A stretch of 64,000 nucleotides of DNA from Hymenobacter glacialis. Lineage in GTDB: Bacteria; Bacteroidota; Bacteroidia; Cytophagales; Hymenobacteraceae. The stretch spans positions 1-64,000 of the forward strand of contig NZ_MDZC01000021.1 of assembly GCF_001816165.1 (NCBI RefSeq), read 5' to 3'. Positions 18,492 through 27,664 of the stretch are shown piece by piece. Positions within the stretch are counted from its first letter, which is position 1, and every line of letters starts with the position of its first letter. The notes under the pieces are model-generated. The model was not told the origin of the DNA. It did no database searches and was given only the letters and a program-made list of their open reading frames with translations. The translations under genes were made by a program, and so were the position numbers.

Positions 18492-20939
18492 TTGCTGTTA
18501 CCCCAACACTTCGAACAAAAAATCGGCTTCACCACCCTGCGCGAGCAGCTCGAAGCCAACTGCCTGAGCGCCCTGGGCCGCCACTACGTGGCCCGCATGG
18601 AGTTCCAGACCAAGCACGAGCCGCTGCTGAAGCTGCTGCAGCAGGCCGACGAATTCACCTTCCTGCTGCGCTCCGGCGCCGATTTCCCGGCCTCGCACTA
18701 CTACGACCCCAAAGCCCACCTCAAGCGCGCCGCCCTGCCGGGGGCGTACCTCGACGTGGCCGCGTTTTTTGAGGTAAAGATGAGCCTGCGCACCATTCGC
18801 CAGGCCCTCACTTTCTTCAGCGAGGCCGATGCCACCCTGTACCCCACGCTGCGCCTGCTGGGCATTGGCGTACAGGTAGACCGCAACTTGCTGGCCGCCA
18901 TGGACAAGGTGGTGGACGACGAGGGCGCCGTGCGCGACGACGCCAGCCCGCTGCTCCGCCAGATTCGGCAGGAGCTGATTGCGCGCCAGGGCCAGCTGCG
19001 CAAGCAGATTGCCGGCATCCTGCGCCACGCCAAAACCGAGGGCTGGATTCCCGGCGACGCTGAGCCCACCATTCGCGGCGGGCGGCTGGTGCTGCCGGTT
19101 GTTGCCGAGCACAAGCGCAAAGTGAAGGGCCTGATTCACGACGAATCGGCCTCGGGCCAGACGGTGTACATCGAACCGGAAGCTGTTTTTGAGCTCAACA
19201 ACGACATCAAGGACCTCGACAACGCCTACCACCGCGAGCTGATTCGCATCCTCACGGCCCTCACCGACCAGCTGCGCCCGCACTTGCCGGACCTGCGCCG
19301 CGCCTATTCTTATCTGGGCCTGATTGACTTTATCCGGGCCAAAGCGCGGCTGGCCGTCTCGCTCGACTGCCAGCTGCCCGTGCTGCACAACAAGCCGTTG
19401 CTGAAGTGGCACGGCGTGCGCCACCCGCTGCTGCAGCTGGCCTTTGCCCAGCACAAGCGCGAAAACGGTGACCCCCGCGAAGTGGTGCCGCTCGACTTGG
19501 AACTGAACCACGAGCAGCGGATTCTGGTGATTTCGGGGCCCAACGCGGGCGGCAAGTCCGTGAGCCTGAAAACCGTGGGCCTCGTGCAGTTCATGCTGCA
19601 GATGGGCCTGCTCATCCCGTGCGCCGACAACTCCGAAGCCGGCGTATTTGAAGATATTTTCCTGGACATCGGCGACGAGCAGAGCCTGGAAAACGACCTG
19701 AGTACCTACTCCTCGCACCTGCTGGCCATGAAGCAGTTTCTGCTGCTGGCCGGCAAGAAAAGTCTGGTGCTGATTGACGAGTTTGGCACCGGCACCGAGC
19801 CCAGCCTGGGCGGCGCCATTGCCGAAGCCGTGCTCGACCAGCTGAATAAAGCGCGGGTGTATGGCGTGATTACCACGCACTACACCAACCTCAAAAACTT
19901 CGCTGAGCGCACCCCGCACCTCGTGAACGGCGCTATGCGCTACGACCCCGACAAATTGCAGCCCCTGTATCGCCTCGAAGTGGGCAAGCCGGGCTCGTCG
20001 TTCGCCATCGAAATTGCCCGCAAAATCGGCTTGCCGAAGGAAGTGGTGGAGCGTGCCACCCAGCTGGTAGGCAAGGACAAAATCCGCTACGACCGCCTGC
20101 TCGAAGGACTCGAAAAGGACAAGCTGGAACTGGAAACCCGCACCGCCGAAGCCGCCAAAGCCGAAAAGCGCCTCAAACGCGCCGCCCAGGAATACACCGA
20201 CCTCAAGCAGCACCTCGAAGACACCAAGCTCGAAACCCTGCGCACCGCCAAGCAGCAGGCCAAAGCCCTGCTGGTGAACACCAACCAGCAAATTGAAGCC
20301 ACCATCGGCGAAATCCGGCGCGGCAACGCTGAGAAGGAATCCAACAAAGCCGCCCGCGAAAAGCTCGAAACCTTCGTGCGCCAGGAGCTGCAGATTGAGC
20401 CGCCCAAGCCCAAAGCCACCCGCGAGCGCGCCGAAGCCGGCGACCTTCGCCCCGGCGATAAGGTGGCCCTGTTCGGCCAGGACGGGCACGGCGAGGTGGT
20501 GAGCGTGAAGGGCCAGACCGCCGAAGTCATGTTTGGCGGCATGAAAACCCTCACCAAGCTCAGCCAGCTCGAAAAGTTGGGCCGGGCCGAAATCCGCGAG
20601 CGGGAGCTGGCTGCTAAGGCCAAAAGCGGCCGGCTCGGCGGCGGCAGCTCCGGCGGCGGCGGCAACGGCGTGAACATCACCGACCGCATGGCCGGCTTCA
20701 GTCCCACACTCGACCTGCGCGGCGAGCGCGCCGAAGACGCCCTCACCAAAACCATGAGCTTCGTGGACGACGCCGTGATGCTGGGAATGCCTGAAATCAA
20801 GTTCCTACACGGTCGCGGCAACGGTGTGCTTCGGCAAGTGGTGCGCGACTACCTGCGCTCGCAGCGCGCCGTGGCCAGCGTGGCCGACGAGCACGCCGAC
20901 CGCGGCGGCGACGGCGTGACCATTGCGGTGCTGAAGTAG
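18492..20939 (+). CDS. mutS2: Endonuclease MutS2 (recombination/ribosome-rescue ATPase)
   Basis: 815-residue MutS2. The N-terminus LLPQHFEQKIGFTTLREQL is the family beginning and is read from a TTG at 18492. The core clamp/lever region follows. The ABC-type ATPase has Walker A GPNAGGKSVSLKTVG (about residue 353), signature STYSSHL and Walker B LVLIDEFGTGTEP. A long coiled coil spans about 520-640 (LEKDKLELETRTAEAAKAEKRLKRAAQEY), then a KOW-like segment (GDKVALFGQDGHGEVVSVKG). The C-terminal Smr nuclease domain shows DLRGERAEDAL and FLHGRGNGVLR. MutS2 suppresses recombination and, in some bacteria, splits collided ribosomes. Transcription from the TACCTTCG box would give a short leader. Confidence 0.96.
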   Translation: MLLPQHFEQKIGFTTLREQLEANCLSALGRHYVARMEFQTKHEPLLKLLQQADEFTFLLRSGADFPASHYYDPKAHLKRAALPGAYLDVAAFFEVKMSLRTIRQALTFFSEADATLYPTLRLLGIGVQVDRNLLAAMDKVVDDEGAVRDDASPLLRQIRQELIARQGQLRKQIAGILRHAKTEGWIPGDAEPTIRGGRLVLPVVAEHKRKVKGLIHDESASGQTVYIEPEAVFELNNDIKDLDNAYHRELIRILTALTDQLRPHLPDLRRAYSYLGLIDFIRAKARLAVSLDCQLPVLHNKPLLKWHGVRHPLLQLAFAQHKRENGDPREVVPLDLELNHEQRILVISGPNAGGKSVSLKTVGLVQFMLQMGLLIPCADNSEAGVFEDIFLDIGDEQSLENDLSTYSSHLLAMKQFLLLAGKKSLVLIDEFGTGTEPSLGGAIAEAVLDQLNKARVYGVITTHYTNLKNFAERTPHLVNGAMRYDPDKLQPLYRLEVGKPGSSFAIEIARKIGLPKEVVERATQLVGKDKIRYDRLLEGLEKDKLELETRTAEAAKAEKRLKRAAQEYTDLKQHLEDTKLETLRTAKQQAKALLVNTNQQIEATIGEIRRGNAEKESNKAAREKLETFVRQELQIEPPKPKATRERAEAGDLRPGDKVALFGQDGHGEVVSVKGQTAEVMFGGMKTLTKLSQLEKLGRAEIRERELAAKAKSGRLGGGSSGGGGNGVNITDRMAGFSPTLDLRGERAEDALTKTMSFVDDAVMLGMPEIKFLHGRGNGVLRQVVRDYLRSQRAVASVADEHADRGGDGVTIAVLK

Positions 20940-20959
20940 TAATGCCAGTGGGGTTAAGC

Positions 20960-21050
20960 CCTGTCATGCTGAGCGCAGCGAAGCATCTTATCAGGGTAGA
21001 ACCAGTTGTGCAGCGGTGATAGGATGCTTCGCTGCGCTCAGCATGACAGG
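20960..21050. repeat. Family B inverted repeat
   Basis: About 91 bp. It starts CCTGTCATGCTGAGCGCAGC and ends with GCTGCGCTCAGCATGACAGG. The arms of about 33 bp also pair through GAAGCATCTTATCA/TGATAGGATGCTTC. It is nearly the same sequence as the copy at 57660. Confidence 0.92.
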
Positions 21051-21076
21051 AACTATCCGGATGGCTAATCAAAAAC

Positions 21077-21112
21077 AAAAAAGGCGGCTCCTGAATCAGG
21101 AGCGCCTTTTTT
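21077..21112 (-). terminator. Terminator of the T9SS PLD gene (possibly bidirectional)
   Basis: AAAAAAGGCG-CTCCTGA hairpin closed by TCAGGAGCGCCTTTTTT, with A- and T-tracts on both sides. It lies 18 bp after the minus-strand stop at 21130 and could also end mutS2 transcription. Confidence 0.85.
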
Positions 21113-21129
21113 GTGCCAGGTGGAAAGGA

Positions 21130-23504
21130 CTATTCCACCACTACGCGGCTTACCTGCGTGGCTTCGGGCGTGGTTACCTGCACTAGGTACAGGCCCGCCT
21201 TCAGGGCTGTGGCGTCGATGGTGAGGTCGGTGCCGGTCAGGGGCTGGGTTTGGGTAAGGACTACGCGGCCGGTGGCGTCGCGCAGCACCACGGTGGCGGT
21301 GCGGGCGGCCGTGCTGGCCAGGTGCAGCCGGAAGCTGCCCCGGGTGGGGTTGGGGTAGCCTGCATGGTGCTGGCCTGCACGGTGCCGGCGCGGGTGGCCA
21401 GGGCCAGGCGGCACAACGCGAAGCCGGTGTTGGGTTGGGCCGCAATGCGGGCGGCGTATTCCTGGTAATACTGGTTGGTGATGAGGTTGTCGTGGATAAC
21501 CAGCGTGTTCTCGTCGTTCTCTATGTCGGCCGAGGCCGTCCAGTTGTGCGAGCCCACGAATACGGTGGGGTCCGACTGCGGCGCGCCGGCATCCACAATC
21601 AGGGTTTTGTGGTGCATGATGCCCGGCAGCTTGTCGAGCAGGTAGCGGGTGCCCATGCCCGCCCGAATGGTGCGGAACACAAAGCCGGCCACGCCGCTGG
21701 TGTCGTTGGTGAGGCCATCGGAGCACGCGGCAATGTTGCGCTGGGACACCTGCTCGGCCAGGGCGCGGCCAATATCGGTGCGGGTCACCAGCATGGAAAG
21801 TACGTGCAGGTCGTTGTCGGCCGTGCGAATGGTTTCGATGAGGCGGGCGTTCACGTTGTCGGTGGGCGAGAACCACGACTCCACCTTCTTGCCGCCAATG
21901 ACGAGGTAGTGGGGCGTGTTGTCGGTCTTGCGCGAGCCAAACAGCGAAGTGCCGGGCGTGGTAGTGGAGCTGCCCCACATTTCATCAAACTCGATGGTGT
22001 ACACGAGGGCCAGGCTCTGGTCCTGCACCGCAATGGAGTTGTTGCGGTCGGAATTAAGCTGGTTAGCCGTCCAGTTGGTCGAGCCCGTCCACACCACCGG
22101 CACGTTGGGGTTGGTGCTGTTGGCATCAATCACCACAAACTTGTTGTGCATGATGCTGGTGGTGTTCGCCGTGCCGCCGGCGGGGCGAAACACGCGGGCA
22201 ATGGCGGGCGTGAGGCCGGCAATGCTAAAGTTGGAGTTGTCGTCTTCGTAGATGACGCGCACCTTCACGCCGCGGGCGTGGGCCGCGTTCACAGCATTCA
22301 GAATGGTGGCGCTGTTCCAGTTGTAGATGGTGATGTCCAGCGTTTGCTGGGCGCGGCCAATGTACTTGGCCAGGGTGTCGGCAATGCTGCCGTTGGGCGT
22401 GTGCGTGGCTTTGTTGTTGGGCAGCGCCAGCGAGTTATCGACGGGCTGGGTGAAGTAGGTTTTCATGCGTCCCGACGAGAGCGACGCCGTAATCATGGGC
22501 GTCACGCGCGATTCGGAGCGGCCGGTGGCGTTCACCGAAACCGCCTGCACGTAGTACACCGTGGCGGGCTGCAGGCCGGTGAGCACCACGCTGTGCTGGG
22601 TACCGGTGCCGGTGGCGTTCACCAGAAACGGCTGGCCGGCGGGCGGCGTGCTGCCAATGGGCACGGGCACGGTGGTGTAGCTAATCTGGGCGCTGCCGGG
22701 GTTTTGGGTAGTGAAATTCACCGTGAAGCCCGTGGTGCTGATGTTGGTGGGGGTGGGGGCCGACGTCAGGTTGGGGGTGTTGCCCTGTATAAAGTCGCCG
22801 TAGGTGCGGTTCAGCATCTGGTAGCCGCCCGTGGTGGAGGTAGTGGTGGAAGCGTACTGGCTGATGATGCCCACCGCGTCGAAGGTGCCGGTGGGGCTGG
22901 GCTTGCCCACCAGGCCGTTGGGGCCGGTGGAGTTGGCGTTGACGTAGGTCACGAGCGCCGAGTTGTTGTTCAGCCGGTAAGTGGTGTTGGCCGAGAAAGC
23001 CGTGACCAGCGCGCCGCCGGTGGTGTTCACCGACGTCAGGCCATTGAGCCGCACCAGCTGGCCTTCGTACTGCTCGGCGTAGGCGGCTGTAAAGTTGGCG
23101 GCGTTGAATACCACGGGCGCGGGCAGGGGGCGGTTGCCGGCCAGCACCGTCAACGAATTGACGGGGTCGATTTCGAGCAGGCCGCGAAACATTTTCAGCC
23201 CTCCGGTTACCAGAATGCTGTCGCCGGGCACCAGGCTGTTCACTGTAGCGGCCAGGGCCCCGGTGGTGGTGGTGTACACGCCAATGCCGGCCGTGCCGTC
23301 CTGAATGTACCGGATGATGCTCACGCCGGAGCCCAGCTCCACGCCGTTGGTCACGATGCCGCGCACCGTCACGATGGGGCCCTGCACGTTGTTGGCGGTA
23401 GGGGCCTGAGCCCGCGCCGCCGCAATGGAAATGGAAGTTTGGGCCTTGGCGGCCTGCCACGACGTAGCACAGGCCAACAATGCCAGAAGAGTAAATTTCT
23501 TCAT
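21130..23504 (-). pseudogene. Secreted phospholipase D-like protein with T9SS type-A sorting domain, frameshifted near the end
   Basis: Predicted secreted nuclease/phospholipase-like protein. The signal peptide is MKKFTLLALLACATSWQAAKAQ. Residues about 25-150 form an OB-fold-like domain of the DUF5689/YhcR type (IVTVRGIVTNGVELGSG...YIQDGTAGIGVY). Residues about 255-350 look like fibronectin III. Two PLD modules follow with intact HKD motifs, IMHNKFVVID (about 455) and IMHHKTLIVD (about 631), each followed by TGSTNWT/VGSHNWT. The T9SS sorting domain (YPNPTRGSF...GLYLVQVTTPEATQVSRVVVE, stop at 21130) is in another frame. The frame is lost near 21358-21366 by what looks like one missing base. 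Without correction the protein runs on to 21261 and lacks the sorting signal. Sequencing error or true loss cannot be separated here. Confidence 0.85.
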
Positions 23505-23698
23505 AAACGCAATAAAAGGATGAGTGGAACAATCCACGGGTAAGCAGGACTACAAAGATGCCAAATTATGCCCGAACTAACTGGGCATGACCAGCTGCCG
23601 CCATCTTAAGTGCTACGCCATCACAGCAGCTCTTTAGAAAGTCAATAGTGCTGTCCTGAGCATGGCAGATGCATAGAGAAGCGAATTGCTGAGCTGAT

Positions 23699-24754
23699 CT
23701 ACAAAATATTAACCTCGGGATGCAGCTCGATGCCAAACTGCTGGCTCACGGAGGAGATTATTTCCTGGGCCAACTGGCGCAGGTCGTTGCCGGTGGCGCC
23801 GCCGTGGTGCACCAGCACCAGGGCCTGGCGGTCGTGCACGCCGTGGGTGCCTTCGCCGGGGCCGCGGCGCAGCCCCTTCCAGCCGGCCCGCTCAATGAGC
23901 CAGCCCGCGGGCACCTTCACGCCCCCGGGCACGGGGTAGCCGGGCAGGTCGGGGTGCGCGGCTTTGAGCTGGTCGAACTTGGCCTGCGACACTTCCGGGT
24001 TTTTGAAAAACGAGCCGGCGTTGCCCACCTGCGCGGGGTCGGGCAGCTTGGAGCGGCGGATGTGCACCACGGCGCGGCTCACTTCCTGCGGCGTGGGCTC
24101 GCCCTCAATGCCCAGCTCGGCCAGCGTCTCGGCAATGGCGCCGTAGCGCACGTTGGGGGCGTAGCCGGCGGGCTGGCCCAGGCGGTGCAGGCGCAGCGCC
24201 ACGGCCGTCACCACGTACTGGTTTTTGAGCACGTTTTTGAACACGCTCTCGCGGTAGCCGAAGCCACACTCGGCTGCGCTGAACACCCGCCCCTCGCCCG
24301 TGGCCAGTTCCAGCGCTTCGAGGTGGTCGAAGGTATCGCGCAGCTCGGCCCCGTAGGCGCCGATGTTCTGGAGCGGGGCCGCGCCCACCGTGCCGGGAAT
24401 GAGCGAGAGGTTTTCGATACCGCTCAGGCCCTGGTCGAGGGCGTATTCCACGAGGCCGTGCCAGCTTTCGCCGGCGCCGGCCCGCACCAAAGCCGTGTTG
24501 TCAGTAGCATCTTCGCTGAGAATCTGCAGGCCGCAAATCTCGTTTTTGAGCACCACACCGTCGAAGTCCTGGGTGAAGAGCAGGTTGGAGCCGCCGCCCA
24601 GAATGAGCTTCTCCCGGCGCTGCACCTCCGGTAGCCGCAGGAGCTGGCGCAGCTCATCGGCCGAGGCGAAGCGGGCAAAGTAGCGGGCCCGCACGTCGAG
24701 GCCAAAGGTATTGTAGGAGCGGAGGGAGACGTTTTTTTCGAGGAGCGGCATCAT
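23699..24754 (-). CDS. murB: UDP-N-acetylmuramate dehydrogenase (MurB, type I)
   Basis: Reduces UDP-GlcNAc-enolpyruvate to UDP-MurNAc with NADPH and FAD in peptidoglycan synthesis. 351 residues, the length of E. coli-type MurB. FAD-binding motifs are LILGGGSNLLF and ENLSLIPGTVGAAPLQNIGAYG. The catalytic region GNAGSFFKNP carries the proton-donating serine, CGFGYRESVFKN the conserved Tyr-Arg, and HPEVNIL the terminal glutamate. It starts ATGATG at 24754, only 5 nt after a TACCTTTG promoter box, so the mRNA may be leaderless. Confidence 0.96.
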   Translation of the reverse strand: MMPLLEKNVSLRSYNTFGLDVRARYFARFASADELRQLLRLPEVQRREKLILGGGSNLLFTQDFDGVVLKNEICGLQILSEDATDNTALVRAGAGESWHGLVEYALDQGLSGIENLSLIPGTVGAAPLQNIGAYGAELRDTFDHLEALELATGEGRVFSAAECGFGYRESVFKNVLKNQYVVTAVALRLHRLGQPAGYAPNVRYGAIAETLAELGIEGEPTPQEVSRAVVHIRRSKLPDPAQVGNAGSFFKNPEVSQAKFDQLKAAHPDLPGYPVPGGVKVPAGWLIERAGWKGLRRGPGEGTHGVHDRQALVLVHHGGATGNDLRQLAQEIISSVSQQFGIELHPEVNIL

Positions 24755-24759
24755 GGCCG

Positions 24760-24767
24760 CAAAGGTA
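24760..24767 (-). promoter_or_regulatory. -7 promoter box of murB, suggests leaderless mRNA
   Basis: On the minus strand TACCTTTG ends 5 nt before the ATG of murB. As transcription in Bacteroidota starts about 5-7 nt after this box, the transcript would begin at or next to the start codon. Confidence 0.5.
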
Positions 24768-24790
24768 ACGCTACGTCCGACGCTGGGCCT

Positions 24791-26194
24791 TTACCGCACC
24801 CGGTAGCCGCTCACGGCGTAGTGCAGCAAGTAGGCGTAGCAGGCTACCGGCACCAGAAACGCCACGCGCAATCCGCCGCCGTGGGTGGCCAGCCAGCCCA
24901 TCAGCAGCGGTATCAGCGCGCCCCCCACAATGGCCATGATGAGGTAGGAAGAGCCTTTTTTGGTGAAGGGGCCGAGTCCCTTAATGGCCAGCGGAAAAAT
25001 GACCGGCCACATTATGGAGTTGCACAAGCCGCAGAGCACAATAAGCCAGAGCGAGGCCTCGCCGCGCAGCAAAATGGAACCCAGCACCAGCAGCATGCCC
25101 GCGCCACACACCCCCACCAGCATGCGGCGGTCGCTGAGACGGCGCAGCAGCGGAATGCCCACAATGCGCCCCACCATCAGCCCAAACCAATAGGACGCCA
25201 CCAACACCGCGCCCACGGCCGCCGTGAAGCCGTGCGTGGTATCAATGGGCAGCGGAGCTTGCCCGATGACGAGCAGGCCGTAGTTAGTTACTGCGTTCAG
25301 GGACTGCACCAGCGTTTGAGTAAAGGGGCTCAGCTGGGAAATCTGAAGCGACTGGCCGTAGCGAATGAGAAAATCCCCCAGCCCTACTTCGACGCCCACG
25401 TAGAAAAAAATGGCCCCCACGCCCAATACCAAGTGCCGGAAGTCGAGGGCCGAAGTCCGGCCTTGCAGCAGAGCGGCGTCGGCCTGCACGGTTTCTTCAT
25501 CGGCCGGAATGCTTTCGAGCTTGGGCAGGCGCACGATAAAGAAAAGCAGTGCCAGCGCCGCCAAAAAACAAGCCAACCCCAGGTAAGGCGTTTTTACCAA
25601 AGCCGCTTCCTGGGTTAGCCGCTCGCCCAGGGGCAGGGCCGCGAGTTGTTTCTTCAGCAGCTCGGCGCTTCCAAAGAGCAGCAGACCGCCCACTAGCGGC
25701 GAGAGGGTGCCGCCCAGGCCGTTGGCCACACCCACGATGCTGATGCGGCTGGCGGCCTGCCGGGCCGGCCCCAGCACCGAAACGTACGGATTGGCTGCCA
25801 CCTGCAGCAGCGTGATGCCGGCGCCCAGCAAGCTGAGGCCGGCCAGAAATAGGCCGTAAGCCCGGGCTTCGGCCGCCGGCACAAACAGTAGGGCGCCGCC
25901 GGCCATAATCATCAGCCCCAGCACAATGCCGCGCTGGTAGCCGATGCGTTCCAATACGTAGCCCGCGGGCAGCGACATCAGGAAATAGGCAATGAAAAAG
26001 GCGAACGGTATCAGCGACGACTGCAAATCCGTGAGTTGGCACACGTCTTTGAGGTAGGGCATGAGTACGCCGTTGAAGTTGGTGACGGCGCCGAAGAGGA
26101 AAAACAGCGTCGTCATCAGCACCATGGGGCCGACGTAGGAGCGAGCGGGCGCGGCGGTGGCAACAGGAGATGTGGAGGAAGGAGCGAGGGCCAT
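24791..26194 (-). CDS. Sugar MFS transporter (FucP/GluP-like, FHS family)
   Basis: 467-residue sugar:proton symporter of the fucose-hexose (FHS) branch of the major facilitator superfamily, with about 12 membrane helices. The opening helix MVLMTTLFFLFGAVTNFNGVLMPYLKDVCQLTDLQSSLI is the FHS signature. Other family stretches are QVAANPYVSVLGP, SRISIVGVANGLGGTLSPL and CNSIMWPVIFPLAIKGLGPFTKKGSSYLIMAIVGGA. Start 26194 (MALAPSSTS) was chosen because the longer frame upstream covers the divergent methyltransferase promoter and a repeat. The sugar (glucose, galactose, fucose or similar) cannot be assigned. Confidence 0.92.
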   Translation of the reverse strand: MALAPSSTSPVATAAPARSYVGPMVLMTTLFFLFGAVTNFNGVLMPYLKDVCQLTDLQSSLIPFAFFIAYFLMSLPAGYVLERIGYQRGIVLGLMIMAGGALLFVPAAEARAYGLFLAGLSLLGAGITLLQVAANPYVSVLGPARQAASRISIVGVANGLGGTLSPLVGGLLLFGSAELLKKQLAALPLGERLTQEAALVKTPYLGLACFLAALALLFFIVRLPKLESIPADEETVQADAALLQGRTSALDFRHLVLGVGAIFFYVGVEVGLGDFLIRYGQSLQISQLSPFTQTLVQSLNAVTNYGLLVIGQAPLPIDTTHGFTAAVGAVLVASYWFGLMVGRIVGIPLLRRLSDRRMLVGVCGAGMLLVLGSILLRGEASLWLIVLCGLCNSIMWPVIFPLAIKGLGPFTKKGSSYLIMAIVGGALIPLLMGWLATHGGGLRVAFLVPVACYAYLLHYAVSGYRVR

Positions 26195-26225
26195 AGGAGC
26201 AATTTTAGGCGTTAAAGGTACACAA

Positions 26226-26255
26226 CTGTCATCCTGAGCATGCGAAGGATGACAG
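26226..26255. repeat. Short family B-like palindrome
   Basis: CTGTCATCCTGAGCA followed by TGCGAAGGATGACAG forms a compact 30 bp near-palindrome whose outer arms CTGTCATCCT/AGGATGACAG are exact. It is a minimal or decayed relative of family B between divergent genes. Confidence 0.7.
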
Positions 26256-26267
26256 GTTTTTTCGCCC

Positions 26268-26275
26268 GACCTTTG
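26268..26275 (+). promoter_or_regulatory. -7 box of the THUMP methyltransferase gene
   Basis: GACCTTTG resembles TAnnTTTG and ends 7 nt before the ATG at 26283, predicting a leaderless or very short leader transcript. Confidence 0.4.
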
Positions 26276-26282
26276 CCGGACT

Positions 26283-27458
26283 ATGCACCTTACCGCCACC
26301 ACCCAGTTTGGCCTGGAAGAACTGCTCGCCGACGAGCTCCACGCCCTCGGGGCCGACATTACGCACATCGGCAGCCGCGCCGTGGAGTTCATCGGCGACC
26401 ACCGCCTGCTCTACGAAGTGGCCCTGTGGAGCCGCCTCTCCATGCGCCTGCTGCGGCCCTTCGCCGCGTTTTATGCCCCCGACGAGAAGGCGCTGTACCG
26501 TGAAGTAAGCCGCATCGACTGGCAGGATTTCATCGGCCCCGGCCAAACCTTCGCCATCACGCCCGTGGTGAACCGCTCCACCTTCGAGCACTCGCTCTTT
26601 GTGGCCCAGCTCACCAAAGACGCCATCGTGGACCAGTTTCGCGAGCGCACCGGCGAGCGGCCCAGCATCGACACCCGCACCCCCGACGTCCGCCTGCACC
26701 TGCGCATGACGGAAAACGAAGTCATCCTGAGCCTCGACGCGGCCGGCGACTCGCTGCACCGCCGCGGCTACCGCCAGCACACCAACGACGCCCCCCTGAA
26801 CGAGGTGCTGGCCGCCGGCCTGGTGCTGCTCTCCGGCTGGGACGGCAAACAGCCCCTCATCGACCTGCTTTGCGGCTCGGCTACCATCCTCACCGAGGCG
26901 GGCCTCATCAGCCAGCGCATCGCGCCCGGCCTGTTCCACCAGGGCAAGTTTGGCTTCGAAAACTGGTACGATTTCGACCCTGAGCTCTGGAACCAGGTGC
27001 GCGAAGAAGCCAAGGCCCAGCGCCTCGAAGAGCCCCAGGCCTATCTTGCCGGCTCCGACGTCGACCCCAAAGTCATCGACATGGCCGCAGCCAACATCAC
27101 AGCCGCCGGGCTGGAGGACTGCATCCGCCTCTCGGTGCGCGACGTGAAAGACGCCGTGGCCCCAGCCCAGCAGGAGCCCGGCATCGTGCTCACCAACCCG
27201 CCCTATGGCGAGCGGATAGGAGAGGAAGCCGAAATGGACGCCCTGTATAAGACGATTGGCGATACACTGAAAACGGGTTTTCAGGGCTACAACGCTTTCG
27301 TGTTTACCGGCAACCTGGAGGCGGCGAAGCGCATTGGGCTCAAGCCGGCGCGGCGTACGCCGCTGTTTAATGGGCCGATTGACTGTAGGTTGCTGAAGTA
27401 TGAGCTGTATGGGGGGAGCCGGCGCATTACGGCCCCCGACGTCAACCTCACCCCCTGA
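26283..27458 (+). CDS. THUMP-domain class I SAM-dependent RNA methyltransferase (RlmL-type)
   Basis: 391-residue methyltransferase expected to methylate a guanine N2 in 23S rRNA, as RlmL-type enzymes do. An N-terminal ferredoxin-like/THUMP region covers residues about 40-160 (YREVSRIDWQDFIGPGQTFAITP). The catalytic domain has LIDLLCGSATILTEAGLI, motif SDVDPKVIDMAAANI and the guanine-N2 signature LTNPPYGERIG. The C-terminus is odd: the last residues APDVNLTP and the TGA stop are encoded by the left arm of a family A repeat, so insertion of the repeat has replaced the original end. The upstream box GACCTTTG predicts a very short leader. Confidence 0.92.
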   Translation: MHLTATTQFGLEELLADELHALGADITHIGSRAVEFIGDHRLLYEVALWSRLSMRLLRPFAAFYAPDEKALYREVSRIDWQDFIGPGQTFAITPVVNRSTFEHSLFVAQLTKDAIVDQFRERTGERPSIDTRTPDVRLHLRMTENEVILSLDAAGDSLHRRGYRQHTNDAPLNEVLAAGLVLLSGWDGKQPLIDLLCGSATILTEAGLISQRIAPGLFHQGKFGFENWYDFDPELWNQVREEAKAQRLEEPQAYLAGSDVDPKVIDMAAANITAAGLEDCIRLSVRDVKDAVAPAQQEPGIVLTNPPYGERIGEEAEMDALYKTIGDTLKTGFQGYNAFVFTGNLEAAKRIGLKPARRTPLFNGPIDCRLLKYELYGGSRRITAPDVNLTP

Positions 27459-27643
27459 CCCCCTCTCCAAAAAAGAGGGGGCACCGGTATTGCTCCTTTA
27501 TCTGGTCGTTTTATCCTTTTTTTAAGAATAAAAACCAGCTTCTGCTTCTTCGTATAAATAACCCTGTCTGAAGAGCCCCGTCCCTGCACAGAGCCGGTGC
27601 CCCCTCTTTTTTGGAGAGGGGGTCAGGGGGTGAGGTTGACGTC
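27438..27643. repeat. Family A exact inverted pair (50 bp arms) ahead of the DUF559 gene
   Basis: Arms 27438-27487 and 27594-27643 are exact reverse complements over 50 bp, separated by a 106 bp AT-rich spacer. Each arm runs GACGTCAACCTCACCCC through CCCCCTCTCC-AAAAAA-GAGGGGG to GCACCGG, so each also contains an internal hairpin. The left arm supplies the last codons and the stop of the methyltransferase gene. The right arm opens the frame that leads into the DUF559 coding region. The perfect match of the arms suggests recent formation or ongoing homogenisation. Confidence 0.95.
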
Positions 27644-27664
27644 CGGCGGAGCTACCTTACCCGC

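Noticed and set aside
18498..20489. Very long open frame on the minus strand opposite mutS2
   Set aside because: It is antisense to clearly coding mutS2; its protein is rich in Gly/Ala/Val/His without domains, as expected from a GC-rich shadow. Similar shadows oppose the PLD gene (21435-23543), sdhA (46219-47838), gap/lipid kinase (11716-13302) and others.
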